Origin: Thinopyrum elongatum
Lineage: Eukaryota > Streptophyta > Magnoliopsida > Poales > Poaceae
Direction of reading: 5' to 3'
Assembly (NCBI GenBank): GCA_011799875.1
Contig: JAAAXO010000339.1
Coordinates: 428,167-492,166 of the forward strand
Length of the DNA stretch: 64,000 bases
Below, piece by piece: positions 36,201-48,300 of this stretch. The notes below the pieces were generated by a model that was given only the letters and a program-made list of their open reading frames with translations, ran no database searches and was not told where the DNA came from. Position 1 is the stretch's first letter. Each line of letters begins with the position of its first letter. The translations under genes and the position numbers were made by a program.

Positions 36201-37183
36201 TGATGAGGACATGACTACCTTGGATACGACCAAAAATAATGTATATTTGTGAGGTGATTTCTAATGAAACTATGCAATAATTTATTTATGTTATCCAGAA
36301 CAAAAATACTTCACAGACTTTTGTGCCATGTCTAATTGCAGGTGTATGGGACATTTGTACAATCCACATATGAAGATAAGGGAAAAAGAGAAGTTTAGAT
36401 GCTGTTCAAAAAGTCCTCTCACGTCACTTTTGGGCCAAGAGAAGATAGAGTCCAAGTCTCTCACGTTCTGGATTCAGATTCGGACTGCACAGACATACCT
36501 GCCTTAAAACGCCAAGAACTCTTTCATACGGACTCCGAATTGGGTGATTCTTTTTTTGTTGGAAAGTAGATTTCGTGCTCTTTCCAACCCAATTGGATTC
36601 ACCTATAAATTCATCAGGAGCGTGGAGTTATCGATGAAACAATCTGATGCTGCAGCAGAATCCGAGTCAAACTACAAGTCCAAAGGTGTTGCATCACCTC
36701 CACTTGGCCCCATGAGCCTTGTACGACCTAGGGTTAGTCTTAGGCTGCCTTGGAACGTCCTCCCACCTCCTTGGCCGCCACCCCTTACTCCTATATAAGT
36801 AGATCCATCTAGTAGCTTTTTCCTTGGGTTTTGTTTAGATTAAAAGTTCGCCATAGCTGCAACTTCGCGTACTTCGTTTGTGTTCAACGACCAGACCAAG
36901 ACGTCACAGAACCCCACCTTGATCAATAAAGCTTTCATCTTATATTCGCAATATCCAGATTGCAAATCTTAGTTTGTTGCTTGTTCTTCGTTTGCTTGCA
37001 GGAGATAGACCCTCGTGGTCAGGTTGATTGTGCTCCGGCGTGGTCAATAACCTCTCGGAGTTGGTTTAGCGATTGCTAAGGCGCGACGTCCTCGCACGTT
37101 CGTAGTCGGATCGACAAAGTCTACTCCACCAAAAACGATAGCTATCATCTCATCGAAAGATCGGGACACCCTCGCCTCTATCA
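36201..37183 (+). repeat. Chimeric LTR 17: U3 of Q, R-U5 of C
   Basis: Left end of the Q element inserted in the Tat antisense gene. U3 shares private variants with LTR 20 (a TAA at CTGCCTTAA, TTATGTTATCCAG), but U5 has the common GATAGCT form, unlike LTR 20. A small deletion near 36240 removes bases of the U3 frame. It is followed by an inverted leader, not by a PBS. Confidence 0.9.
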
Positions 37184-38017
37184 CAAAAAGAATCACTCAA
37201 TTCCGATTGATATGAGGTGTCAAAAAATTCTAAAACTGGTCTGAAAAACTGGAACAAGCTGTGTTCACGAACTTCAGAGGGCAAAAAGACCTATTTAGAA
37301 GCCGATTTTGAGGTGTCAAATATTGAACTAGCTTCTGCAACTATTTAGATGCGGCTCGTCGCTAGCTTTAATTTGAGTACTCAGGGAGCCAAAACAGACT
37401 TCGTATGAAAAAGATATGCCTGTTTTACTGAACACTGCACAAAACAGATTCCAATCCGAATTCAGCTACGAGATTGAGTCTAGATAGATCCGAATTTTGT
37501 TTTTTTTTCTTCTCTCTTTTCTTTTCTCACACTTTTCTCTTTTTCTTTCTCTCTTTTTTTTCTCTGACTTTTTTTTTAACTTTTTTTCTCTCTTTTTTCT
37601 CTCTCCCTCTTTCCAAAACAAACTAGATAAGATGAAGATTGGATCAAGCACAGATGTGAACGACCTCAACTATGATTATGACAGTGAACAGTGGGTAGCA
37701 CGTGGTGGAAATTGATGGATGGGATGGTGGATAGCGGAAGGAATAATGATGCAGCGGTGGCATGACTAATGTGAACAGAACTCGAAACTCTAAACGAACT
37801 AGACACTAAGACCAGCAACTCGACACGACGATGCAACCGATAATTCAACTATACAAGCACTGAAAAGAAAATTGCGAAGGCTCAGACTGGCCTAGACAAA
37901 AGATGAACAGATCTAACTTTTTTTTGTGGATTTTTCTTTGGACAATAGGTAAGAAAATAAATCTAATCTAGGGATAACTGGAAATTCTCACCGAGCAACC
38001 TGAAAACTGATACCACT
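37184..38017 (-). mobile_element. Type Q leader, 5' part, inverted
   Basis: In sense: PBS with Q context (ending 38017), purine tract, then leader to GATTCTTTTTG. The continuation TTTTGCGTTTG is at 41100 on the plus strand, so TTTTG is duplicated. No gene. Confidence 0.85.
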
Positions 38018-38939
38018 TGATAGAAGCGAAGGTGTCCCGATCTTTCGATGAGATGATAGTTATTGTTTTTGGTGGAGTAGACTTTGACGATCCGACTACG
38101 AACGTGCGAGGACGTCGCGCCTTAGCAATCGCTAAACCAACTCCGAGAGGTTATTGACCACGCCGGAGCACAATCATCCTGACCACGAGGGTCTATCTCC
38201 TGCAAGCAAACGAAGAACAAGCAACAAACTAAGATTTGCAATCTGGATATTGCGAATATAAGATGAAAGCTTTATTGATCAAGGTGGGGTTCTGTGACGT
38301 CTTGGTCTGGTCGTTGAACACAAACGAAGTACGCGAAGTTGCAGCTATGGCGAACTTTTAATCTAAACAAAACCCAAAGTCTAAACGGTGCCCTAAGGGC
38401 TTCATATATGGAGGAAGAGGAGGGGATTTCGTGGCCCTTGAAGGAGGGGTCCGAAACCAACCCTATCTCTTGTTTCCCCACACATACGGACTCTAAAAAC
38501 AGCCTATACTCAAGTATTTCGAAATTACATGGGCCTGGCCCAATAATAAGGTGACGCAGCACCTATAATAGCCTCTGGACGAAATTTATGAAGTGACATC
38601 TTGTATATTTCGTCCAAGGCTTCCTGCACTCATTATGGTGGCTTCAAAGTCCTGAAATCATCACTTGTAACTCCGTTCTTGTTCCCCTTGTGCATGCCAT
38701 CATCTCCATGCTTGAACTTGCTCCAAGGTTCCTCTTTCTTGTCCAAGCTAGGCCCTTCATTTGTAAGCAAAACAAATGTATCCAATTTAGGCAGCATCAT
38801 ATTCTCATGAACTTTAGAATCATTACCAAGAAACGAAAGTACCTGATATTTTAATTGGCGTGCGCGAGCTCTAGTAATTGGTCCAGTATGTATAGAAGCA
38901 GGGGCTGTGGGTGTAACAATGGTATTGATGTCCTCATCA
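38018..38939 (-). repeat. Type C LTR 18, inversion mosaic
   Basis: U3 is C type, R-U5 is C type. Its U5 carries CAATAACT and GATGATTG, both shared only with LTR 20. It is joined at its 3' end to a Q leader and at its 5' end to truncated gag (GAGAA). These linkages fit an LTR created by inversion between two LTRs. Confidence 0.85.
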
Positions 38940-39088
38940 TTCTCCATGCCATCTATCTTCTCCATGGCCTCTTCAAATCTGTTTAGCACATCTCCCACCT
39001 GGCCACTTATCATTTGCTGAAATTTATCATGCAACTCCTTGTTCGTCATGTTCTCCCAGTCAATCTCGTCGGCTTGTGATCCTGCCAT
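38940..39088 (-). pseudogene. Type C gag N-terminus (second copy of the GAGAA junction)
   Basis: The first ~50 codons from ATG at 39088 to GGCATGGAGAA, then the LTR. Shares the methionine-to-isoleucine change (ISGQ) with 23175-23333. The frame stays open to 38633 through the LTR tail. Confidence 0.85.
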
Positions 39089-40177
39089 GGTTAGCAGCAA
39101 TAGAAACACACAAGAATATGATCCTACAGACTACTAGAAAGTGGTGGTGGTGTGGTGTGGTGTCACAAATCCGTCAAGCAAATCTCAAATTCTTACCAGT
39201 TCTTACCCAGCAGCAGGTGGTGATCGGCAACCTTTGTAGTCAAAACTCTCAGAGCTTGGACAGAGCGATTGCCAGGTGGTGTCAAACGCACGATGTAGAT
39301 GTATGTGGAGCTGGGAAGGCTTATGATATGGTAGCAAAAAGGGTCAGCAATAATCAATTCAGAGATGCAATGTTGAATAAACTCTCAACGACGGTACTGT
39401 GCTGGTCCTAGGTTAGACCGTGCTAGAGACGCGAGCCTAGAACACTAACAAAAATCACGGCGCTGCACGTAAACAAGGGAGGAGCACACTCTGAATTTTT
39501 TTTCTTTTTCACTTTTTTTTCCTCTTTTTTTTTTTTTGCTCCGCAACAATTTTTTTTTGAAAAAGTCTACAAATGGTCTAAAAACTGCCTAGCCAGAATT
39601 TTCCAGACTTAGTTTTTTTTTTTTGAAACTGGAACTATTTTTCTTCTGCGGGTAGCACGAAAATTGGCGAATCCGACTTGTTCACGACTCGTAGTATCGC
39701 GTGATCTGGAACTCTAAAATAAAGGAATAAATACTGGACTCGGACTAGGACTGGTGGCAGAGATGAATCTGGTGGAACTCGGACTGGTGATGGTATATGA
39801 CGGTAGTATATGTGGGCTCGGATTGGTGGTGGTATATGGACTCGGATCGGTGGTGGTATCTGGACTCGGATCGGTGGTGGTATATGGTAGGGGCGATGAT
39901 GATGGTGCGGCGGCGGCGTGACAACTTGTGAACAGAACTCGAAACTCTAAAGAACTAGACGCTAAGACCAGCAACTTGACACGACGATGCAACCGCAAAT
40001 TCAACAAAGCAAAAACCCTAAAAAGATTATGCAAAGGCTCAGATTGGTTCGGATATGATGAACTAACCCTAAATTTTTTTTTGGCTTTTTCCTGGACTGT
40101 AGGTATGAAGAACAGACTCGATCTAAACTACGAAAAACTGTAAATCTCATCGAGCAACCTGGGAATCTGATACCACT
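39089..40177 (-). mobile_element. Type C leader (full, minus strand)
   Basis: Complete C leader between LTR 19 and truncated gag, with hairpin (one pair lost: CTAACC instead of CTAGCC), A-rich runs and two to three 24-bp units. It has an extra segment (CTAAGTCTGGAAAATTCTGG) shared with 60130-60160. No gene. Confidence 0.85.
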
Positions 40178-41099
40178 TGATAGAGGCGAGGGTGTCCCGA
40201 TCTTTCGATGAGATGGTAACTATCGATTTGGTGGAGCCGACTTTGACGATCCGACTACAAACGTGCACGACGTTGCGCCTTAGCAATCGCTAAACCAATC
40301 TCCTGAGGTTACTGACGATGCTGGAAGCATGATCAACCTGACCACGAAGGTCTATTCCTGCACGCAATCAAAGAACAAGCAAGAATATGATAATGCAATC
40401 TGAATATTGCGAATATAGATGAAGTATTGATAATGGTGGGGATCCGAAAGCGGTCTTGGTCTGGTCGTTGGACACAAACGAAGTACACGAAGTTGCAATG
40501 GCTAACTTTTAACTAAACAAATCCCAAAGTCTAAACGGTGCCCTAAGGGCTGTATATATGGAGGAAGAGGAGGGGATTTCGTGGCCCTTGAAGGAGGGGT
40601 CCGAAACCAACCCTATCTCTTGTTTCCCCACACATACGGACTCTAAAAATAGCCTATACTCAAGTATTTCGAAATTACATGGGCCTGGCCCAATAATAAG
40701 GTGACGCAGCACCTATAATAGCCTCTGGACGAAATTTATGAAGTGACATCTTGTATATTTCGTCCAAGGCTTCCTGCACTCATTATGGTGGCTTCAAAGT
40801 CCTGAAATCATCACTTGTAACTCCGTTCTTGTTCCCCTTGCGCATGCCATCATCTCCATGCTTGAACTTGCTCCAAGGTTCCTCTTTCTTGTCCAAGCTA
40901 GGCCCTTCATTTGTAAGCAAAACAAATGTATCCAATTTAGGCAGCATCATATTCTCATGAACTTTAGAATCATTACCAAGAAACGAAAGTACCTGATATT
41001 TTAATTGACGTGCGCGAGCTCTAGTAATTGGTCCAGTATGTATAGAAGCAGGGGCTGTGGGTGTAACAATGGTATTGATGTCCTCATCATTTTGCGTTT
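40178..41099 (-). repeat. Chimeric LTR 19: U3 of C, R-U5 of Q
   Basis: Same recurrent breakpoint at TTTGGG. It is the 5' LTR of a small C element and is followed by a C leader although its U5 is Q type. Its 5' end abuts TTTTG of the Q leader. Confidence 0.9.
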
Positions 41100-41666
41100 G
41101 AAATCTTGATTTAGTGCCATTCTTGAGAAAAATTATCAGAAAATTGGCACAAACTTTTCTAGAGGAAAGTTGGAGAGAAAGTTGTTGGTATATCCTGCTT
41201 GGCAGTTGTTTCACATCATTATCTTTACTGCCATTGTGATCTTGACTTATATCTTGCTGTCCAGAGCTACTTCGTATCCTTTATTGATGCTAGTTGTGCT
41301 ACACCGTGACCTCATTAGTGTTCTAGGCTCGCGTCTCTAGTCCGGTCTAGCCTAGGACCAGCACAGCAACGTCGTTGAGCGTTTATTCAACATTGCATCT
41401 CTGAATTGATTATTGCTAATCTTTTGCTACCAAATATTTAAGCCTTCCAAGCTCCACATATTTCTACACCGTGTATACATACGTTCCCCTGGCAATCGCT
41501 TTACTCAATCTTTGGAGTTATTTGACACCGTTGGTTTCCTGTCACCACCTGCTGCATGGTAAGAACTTGTAAGATATTGATATTTGCTATACTGTGAGCT
41601 ACCACCACATCCTAGTAGTTCATAGGAACATTATTGTTGGATTTTGTTTCTTGTTTTCTACTAACT
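41100..41666 (+). mobile_element. Type Q leader, 3' part
   Basis: Begins TTTTGCGTTTG and runs to gag. It contains the C-like hairpin block (about 41319-41357). Together with 37184-38017 it makes one Q leader that was split by an insertion. Confidence 0.85.
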
Positions 41667-43418
41667 ATGGCAGGTTCCGGAGTTGTTAGTTCTTGGGCTT
41701 TATCAATCGTGGGAGATTTGCCATCACCTAAGAAAATACAACAACCGTCACAAAAGGAGCAATTACATCAGAATGCACATAATCAGGTTAATGTTTCCAT
41801 GCCACCATTTACTGGTCATTTTAGGCCTGATTTATATATTGAATGGGAGTACGAAATAAATGCTATATTTGCTTCCCATAATTTTGATGAGCGTGGAAAA
41901 TTTCAAGCTGCGGTTAGTACTTTCAGTAGCTTTGCTTTAGTTTGGTGGAGTGAATATTGTCGGTTAAACCCTGATCTTATACCTACTACTTGGGATGATT
42001 TAAAACTTGTCATGAGAGATAGATTCGTTGATGTTTATTATACTCGTGGCATGATTAAAAAATTACAACATTTAAAACAATGCACTGACACGGTAGCAAA
42101 ATACTATGATGATTTACAAACTACATTGTTGCACTCATTTTTAGAAGAAAGTGAAGAAGATTTTATGGATAGATTTTGGGGAGGATTAAACCGTGATATT
42201 CAAGAGATACTAATTCATGAAGAGTGTTATCCTATGGACCATTTGTTTCGTCTTGCTTGCAAAGCTGAACAGGAAATAAAACGACGTGTTGCCCACAAGG
42301 AGAACAAGCGCACGGTGCACATTCCAAGTGTTGATACAGATGTTTCTTCAACTACTAGGCATACTATGACAACCACATCCGTTGTTGCGAGGACTACATC
42401 ATCTCCATCATGTGACACATCACCACCAAGAGTGCATACATCGTCTGGGTTGATCATAAGAGGTAATGACAAAGGTACAGATTTTCCACTTTCACATGAG
42501 AATGTTGCATGCCTAGTTAACATGAATACATCATGTGTTGAGTTACCTATTGATTTGAGCACACCAGCTATTTTAAAGAATCATGTTACTGTCATGAATG
42601 CGTCATGTGATCAAAGAGTTGAAGTGCCAACATTTTTGAGTGCACCCAATGAATTAACTGTTGATGCAAAAGAACCAATGTTTAATCATTTTGATATGAC
42701 CTCTAATCTTGGTGATGATTCTATGTCAAATGACTTATTGCATGTTTGCTTATTTAACCATGTTGTAGCATGTAAATTTGATGCAAGTAAGGTTTATTCA
42801 CCAATGTTGGGATGGTTTAATGATGAACATTATCAACCTTTTGAAATGAATAAGGGCTTCACTTATATGTGCAAACTGAGTTGCAATATTTTCATGCCTT
42901 CTACTTCTTGTGATAATATTTTGGCTTTAGAATTTATGAACTATGAAGGTTACTCATGTATACTTGTGTCATATGTGCAAAAACCAAGGGAAGTAAAAAT
43001 GGATGACATATACATATACAACATGTACACCTTGTCTCTTTTGTTAGCCACATTTCAGATTAAGCAACGCCGAGGACGGCTTTCTTTTCAAGAAGGGGAG
43101 GATGATGAGGACATGACTACCTTGGATACGACCAAAAATATTGCATACATGTATATTTGTGAGGTGATTTCTAATGCAAACTATGCAATAATTTATTTAT
43201 GTTATCCAGAACAAAAATACTTCACAGACTTTTGTGCCATGTCTAATTGCAGGTGTATGGGACATTTGTACAATCCACATATGAAGATAAGGGAAAAAGA
43301 GAAGTTTAGATGCTGTTCAAAAAGTCCTCTCACGTCACTTTTGGGCCAAGAGAAGATAGAGTCCAAGTCTCTCACGTTCTGGATTCAGATTCGGACTGCA
43401 CAGACATACCTGCCTTAA
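41667..43418 (+). CDS. Type Q Gag-only polyprotein (second copy)
   Basis: ATG at 41667 after CTAACT. Same layout as the copy at 26957-28999: capsid region with PPFTGHFRPDLYIEWEYE and VWWSEYC, no zinc knuckle and no enzymes, then the Ser/Thr- and Cys-rich part ending [14 protein letters not shown] at the LTR (43103). It then enters U3 for about 105 codons and stops at TAA (43416-43418), where the other copies read CAA. So the U3-encoded tail is shorter here. Gag itself is open. Confidence 0.87.
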   Translation: MAGSGVVSSWALSIVGDLPSPKKIQQPSQKEQLHQNAHNQVNVSMPPFTGHFRPDLYIEWEYEINAIFASHNFDERGKFQAAVSTFSSFALVWWSEYCRLNPDLIPTTWDDLKLVMRDRFVDVYYTRGMIKKLQHLKQCTDTVAKYYDDLQTTLLHSFLEESEEDFMDRFWGGLNRDIQEILIHEECYPMDHLFRLACKAEQEIKRRVAHKENKRTVHIPSVDTDVSSTTRHTMTTTSVVARTTSSPSCDTSPPRVHTSSGLIIRGNDKGTDFPLSHENVACLVNMNTSCVELPIDLSTPAILKNHVTVMNASCDQRVEVPTFLSAPNELTVDAKEPMFNHFDMTSNLGDDSMSNDLLHVCLFNHVVACKFDASKVYSPMLGWFNDEHYQPFEMNKGFTYMCKLSCNIFMPSTSCDNILALEFMNYEGYSCILVSYVQKPREVKMDDIYIYNMYTLSLLLATFQIKQRRGRLSFQEGEDDEDMTTLDTTKNIAYMYICEVISNANYAIIYLCYPEQKYFTDFCAMSNCRCMGHLYNPHMKIREKEKFRCCSKSPLTSLLGQEKIESKSLTFWIQIRTAQTYLP

Positions 43419-44094
43419 AACGCCAAGAACTCTTTCATACGGACTCCGAATTGGGTGATTCTTTTTTTGTTGGAAAGTAGATTTCGTGCTCTTTCCAACC
43501 CAATTGGATTCACCTATAAATTCATCCGGAGCGTGGAGTTATCGATGAAACAATCTGATGCTGCAGCAGAATCCGAGTCAAACTACAAGTCCAAAGGTGT
43601 TGCATCACCTCCACTTGGGCCCATGAGCCTTGTACGACCTAGGGTTAGTTTTAGGCTGCCTTGGAACGTCCTCCCACCTCCTTGGCCGCCACCCCTTACT
43701 CCTATATAAGTAGATCCATCTAGTAGCTTTTTCCTTGGGTTTTGTTTAGATTAAAAGTTCGCCATAGCTGCAACTTCGCGTACTTCGTTTGTGTTCAACG
43801 ACCAGACCAAGACGTCACAGAACCCCACCTTGATCAATAAAGCTTTCATCTTATATTCGCAATATCCAGATTGCAAATCTTAGTTTCTTGCTTGTTCTTC
43901 GTTTGCTTGCAGGAGATAGACCCTCGTGGTCAGGATGATTGTGCTCCGGCGTGGTCAATAACCTCTCGGAGTTGGTTTAGCGATTGCTAAGGCGCGACGT
44001 CCTCGCACGTTCGTAGTCGGATCGTCAAAGTCTACTCCACCAAAAACAATAACTATCATCTCATCGAAAGATCGGGACACCCTCGCCTCTATCA
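43103..44094 (+). repeat. Chimeric LTR 20: U3 of Q, R-U5 of C
   Basis: 992 bp, the right end of the inserted Q element. Preceded by the polypurine tract AAGAAGGGGAGGA and followed by GAAGG. Carries CAATAACT and GATGATTG in U5, shared with LTR 18. Confidence 0.92.
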
Positions 44095-44545
44095 GAAGGA
44101 AAAGGGTCTGCTTCAAGACGCTATTGCGACCCACAAGAAGTTCAGGGATAACGTGGGGATCTTCACTGACAGGCTTGCCAGTGCCGCCGAGGACATCGAC
44201 AAGGAGCTGACTGCCCTGAAGGTGCCGGACTTCGGGTACTCCACCGACAAGAACACGCAAACTAGCGTCAAGCTAGCCGAGTTCTTCGACGGAGTAGTAG
44301 AAGCACTCCAGCAGCTCCAAGTCAATCACAAGGCTCAACTGGCCGACGAGTCACGCAGGCTTTGTCGGGGAGTTCTCCGGAGGTTGTTGGTGAAGATAGC
44401 ATACAGAAACCCGGGCGTCGACTTCAGCAACATCTTCAAAAGCTTGCCGAAGGGATACGACCCCGCGCCACTAGAGGCCCTTGTCGCGCCCATCGTGGAG
44501 AGGGTGGACCATATCCAGAGAGTCGAAGGCGAGCACCGCAATTAG
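44095..44545 (+). pseudogene. Tat-element antisense gene, 3' end
   Basis: Continues the frame interrupted at 36200 (after the duplicated GAAGG) to a TAG at 44543-44545. It encodes the end of the coiled coil and a compact C-terminal segment (SLPKGYDPAPLEALVAP). The gene converges on pol of its own host element, which ends on the other strand at 45383. Confidence 0.82.
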
Positions 44546-45382
44546 AGAGCCCATTCTTCTCCCTCCTTGCCGCCGCTAGACATGTTAAAGAACAATCTGT
44601 TTAAGCCGCGGCAACTTATCTTGTAATATAACTTGCAATATTTTGGAGTTAATGCATGTCATCTCCCTTGAGCAATTTCTTTCTTTGTGTGTACTTGCCC
44701 TACGCTTATAGGGAACTTGCCGGTGCGCGCACCATTGCCGCGAGCGCTGGGTGCGGGACTTCAGCAGCCTGCTGGCGGTGCCGCTGCCGGCAAGCAACCT
44801 TGTCGCGCTCAGTGCAGCCACTTAGGTTGTTGAGCGGACTCGAAACAAGGTAAGGGCGCGACCGATTATGCTTAGGTTCCGTCGCGCACAGGTTTTCCAT
44901 ACAAAGAGTAGTATCGTTCAAGGAAAATAACCTTGAAAATAAAAAAGAATTTGATTGTTCAAACTTTGGCACTTAGCTTTGTCGCTGATCTCTCCGCGGC
45001 AAGGTCTTGTCACTGCTTGCCGCTGCCTTCTTCCCGGCAAGGCAAAGTTTCTTTGAACGACGCCTGGTCCATATCCTTATCCCATCCCCCCCGGCAAACT
45101 TGTGCGCGAGGGAAGCTTCTGTCTCTTTGAGAAAAAGAAAGAAGAGAAAATAAAGATATAGGAGCTTGGCGGCTCGTTAATGCTTACCGGGGAGGCTGTA
45201 CTGCACAGTATGTCAGATAATCATGCAAAATAAAAGTAAACATGAAATCGTCAAAAACTGCGAAATACAAAAGCTTTATTTATGCACAGGGTCTGCGCCT
45301 GGCTTTGTACAAAGGATTACATGCAACAGCGGCAAGACTTGTACAAAAGGTGGTTGCCGGGGAAGGGCCCGGCAACCGCGCC
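44546..45382 (+). other. Tat element, non-coding between antisense gene and pol ends
   Basis: About 840 bp between two convergent 3' ends. On the plus strand there are AATAAA motifs near 45147 and 45225 that could end the antisense transcript. Short frames here have no recognisable product. Confidence 0.6.
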
Positions 45383-48300
45383 TTATGGAAAAAACTTACG
45401 AAGATGCTCAATGTTCCAGGAATTGATCACTGGAATGCCATCCTCGGTCTCCAGGCGGACAGCGCCGGGCCTGGTGACTCGTTTCACCCGATAAGGGCCT
45501 TCCCACTTCGGCGTCAACTTGTTTGAATTCTTGGTCGACTGAACGCGCCGAAGAACAAGGTCGCCTTCCTCGAGACTTCTGGCATTAACTTTGCGGCTAT
45601 GGTAGCGACGCAAAGCTTGCTGGTAGCGAGCAGCTCTCACAGCAGCCTGAAGACGATCCTCCTCGAGGAGCACAGCGTCATCTTGCCGCAGTTGCTCTTG
45701 CTCAAGCTCATCGTAAGCGAGCACTCAAGGTGACCCGTATACGAGTTCCGTGGGGAGAACTGCCTCTGCTCCATAAACTAGAGCAAAAGGCGTCTGGCCA
45801 GTAGCTCGATTTGGCGTCGTCCTGATCGACCAAAGAACCACTGGCAGCTCCTCGATCCAGTTCTTGCCGCACTTGCGCAGCCTGTCGAAAGTTCTCGTCT
45901 TGAGCCCACGCAGCACTTCAGCATTTGCCCTTTCAGCTTGACCGTTGCTTCGCGGGTCAGCAACAGAAGCGAAACAGACCTTGGCACCAAGGTCTTCGAC
46001 ATACTGCATGAAGGCGTGGCTCGTGAACTGGGTACCGTTGTCGGTGATGATCCTGTTAGGAACACCAAAGCGACAAACAATTCCCTTGAAGAACTTGATG
46101 GCTGATTGTGCTGTCACCTTCCTCACTGCTTCCACTTCCGGCCACTTCGTAAACTTGTCGATGGCCACATACAAGTACTCGAAGCCCCCGGTGGCATGGG
46201 GAAAGGGGCCGAGGATGTCGAGCCCCCAGACGGAAAATGGCCAGGAGAGAGGGATTGTCTGGAGAGCTTGAGCTGGCTGATGAATCTACTTGAAATGAAA
46301 CTGGCACGCTTCACACTTGGTTACTAGTGCAGTTGCATCCTGGAGGGCGGTGGGCCAAAAGAAACCTTGCCGGAAAGCCTTTCCAGCAAGGGCTCTTGAC
46401 CCTATGTGGTGACCACATATGCCTCCATGAATCTCCGCCAACAGCTCCTGTCCTTCTTCCCGAGGAATACACTTCAATTTCACACCGTTTGGTCTTTTTC
46501 TGCACAGCATGTCATCGACAAATTGATACATATTGGACCGTCGGGCTACTTTCTCCGCTTCTTCCTGCTCTTCGGGAAGTTCTCCTGTCTGAAGGAAACG
46601 GACGATCTGCTGCGCCCACGCTGGAGCCTGTGGCTCGACAACGAGGACTAAAGGCATTTCTTCTGCCGCGGGAACATTAGGCCCTACGGCAAGAGCTTGT
46701 CGCTCTACCAGAGCCGGCCGTTCCCCGACGAGCTTGGCGGGAACAGCCGCTTCAACGACGAGAGCCTGGGGCCCTGCTGGAGCGTACTGTCCTTCAACAA
46801 GCTCGTCGGGAGCAGTTGCTTCAACGACGGAAGCCCAAGGCCTCGTCGGAGCATCTTGCTCCTCAGCGCTTCGATCAGGAGCGCCTGCTTCAACGACAAG
46901 GACCCGAAGTCTTGTCGAAGCAAGTTGCCCCTTTGCCTCTTGCCTAGGAGCACCCGCTTCAACGACAAGAGCGTGAGGCCTTGTCGGAGCAAGTTGCCCC
47001 TTTGCATCTTTGGCGCTGGCTTTGGCAGCAATCTTGCCGGCGGCTTCGGGGAGCTCTGCCGGGAAGTAGTCGCCAGAAGCCAACTTCCTCTTCCTGCCTT
47101 GCCCTACTGATGGCGTCACGGATGGCTGAGTTAGTTGGAGCACAAAAGTGCCTGGTTCCACAGGCAATTTGAGTGCGGCGCGCTTTGACAAACCATCGGC
47201 AATGTCATTCTCAGCACGTGGGACGTGCTCCATTTGTAGGCCGTCAAAGTGTTCCTCCAACTTCCTCACCTCATCTACATAAGCTTCCATCAATGGGCAT
47301 TGGTAGTTCTTGTTCACTTGCCTGACGACAAGCTGCGAATCTCCCCTGACAATAAGCTTCTTGATCCCAAGGTCTGCCGCGATCCTGAGACCGGCAAGCA
47401 ACCCCTCATATTCTGCAGTATTGTTCATCGCCTGTTCCATGGGAAAGTGCATTTGGACCACGTACTTGAGGTGCTCTCCGGTGGGTGCGACAAGCAGTAC
47501 GCCAGCACCGGCGCCTTGCAGCGAAAAGGCACCATCAAAGTACATAAGCCACTCTTTGCTTGTCTCCTTGCCGGGGAGAATCGTCTCTGGGATTTCTTCG
47601 TCTGGCGTTGGTGTCCATTCTGCGACAAACTCTGCCAAAACTCGGCTCTGTATGGTTGATGTACTCTCAAACTTGAGACCAAAGCTCGACAACTCCAACG
47701 CCCACTCGACAATCCTGCCTGTCGCTTCTGGATTTTGCAAAATCCTTTTCAGCGGGAAGCGAGTGACGACGGTAACTTCATGTGCTTGAAAGTAATGGCG
47801 CAGCTTTCTCGAGGCCATGAGAAGGCCGAAAAGCAGCTTCTGCACACCAGAATACCTTGACCTAGCTCCCTGCAGAAGAGAGCTCACAAAGTAGACCGGG
47901 CGCTGCACCATTTTCTTCTTTTGTATCACTTCGCCAGACTGCGCAGACGAATCCTTGTCGGCAGCAAAACTTGTCGGGGGAGCCCCCAGCTTGTCGCTGG
48001 ACGTGCTTGCCGCAGTTACTGCCTCCTCATCCACCTCTCTCTCTGCTACTAGCGCAGCACTAACCACTTGATTGGTTGCCGCTAGATACAGCAACAACTT
48101 CTCTTGTGGTTTAGGTGCGACAAGTATTGGAGGAGAGGAGAGGTATCTCTTCAAGTCTTGCAGCGCTGCCTCCGCCTCCGGAGTCCATTTCAATGGACCT
48201 GCCTTTTTTAAGATTTTGAAAAATGGCAGGGCGCGCTCAGCTGACTTGGAGATAAACCTACTAAGAGCAGCAACACAGCCGGCAAGTCGTCGTACATCCT

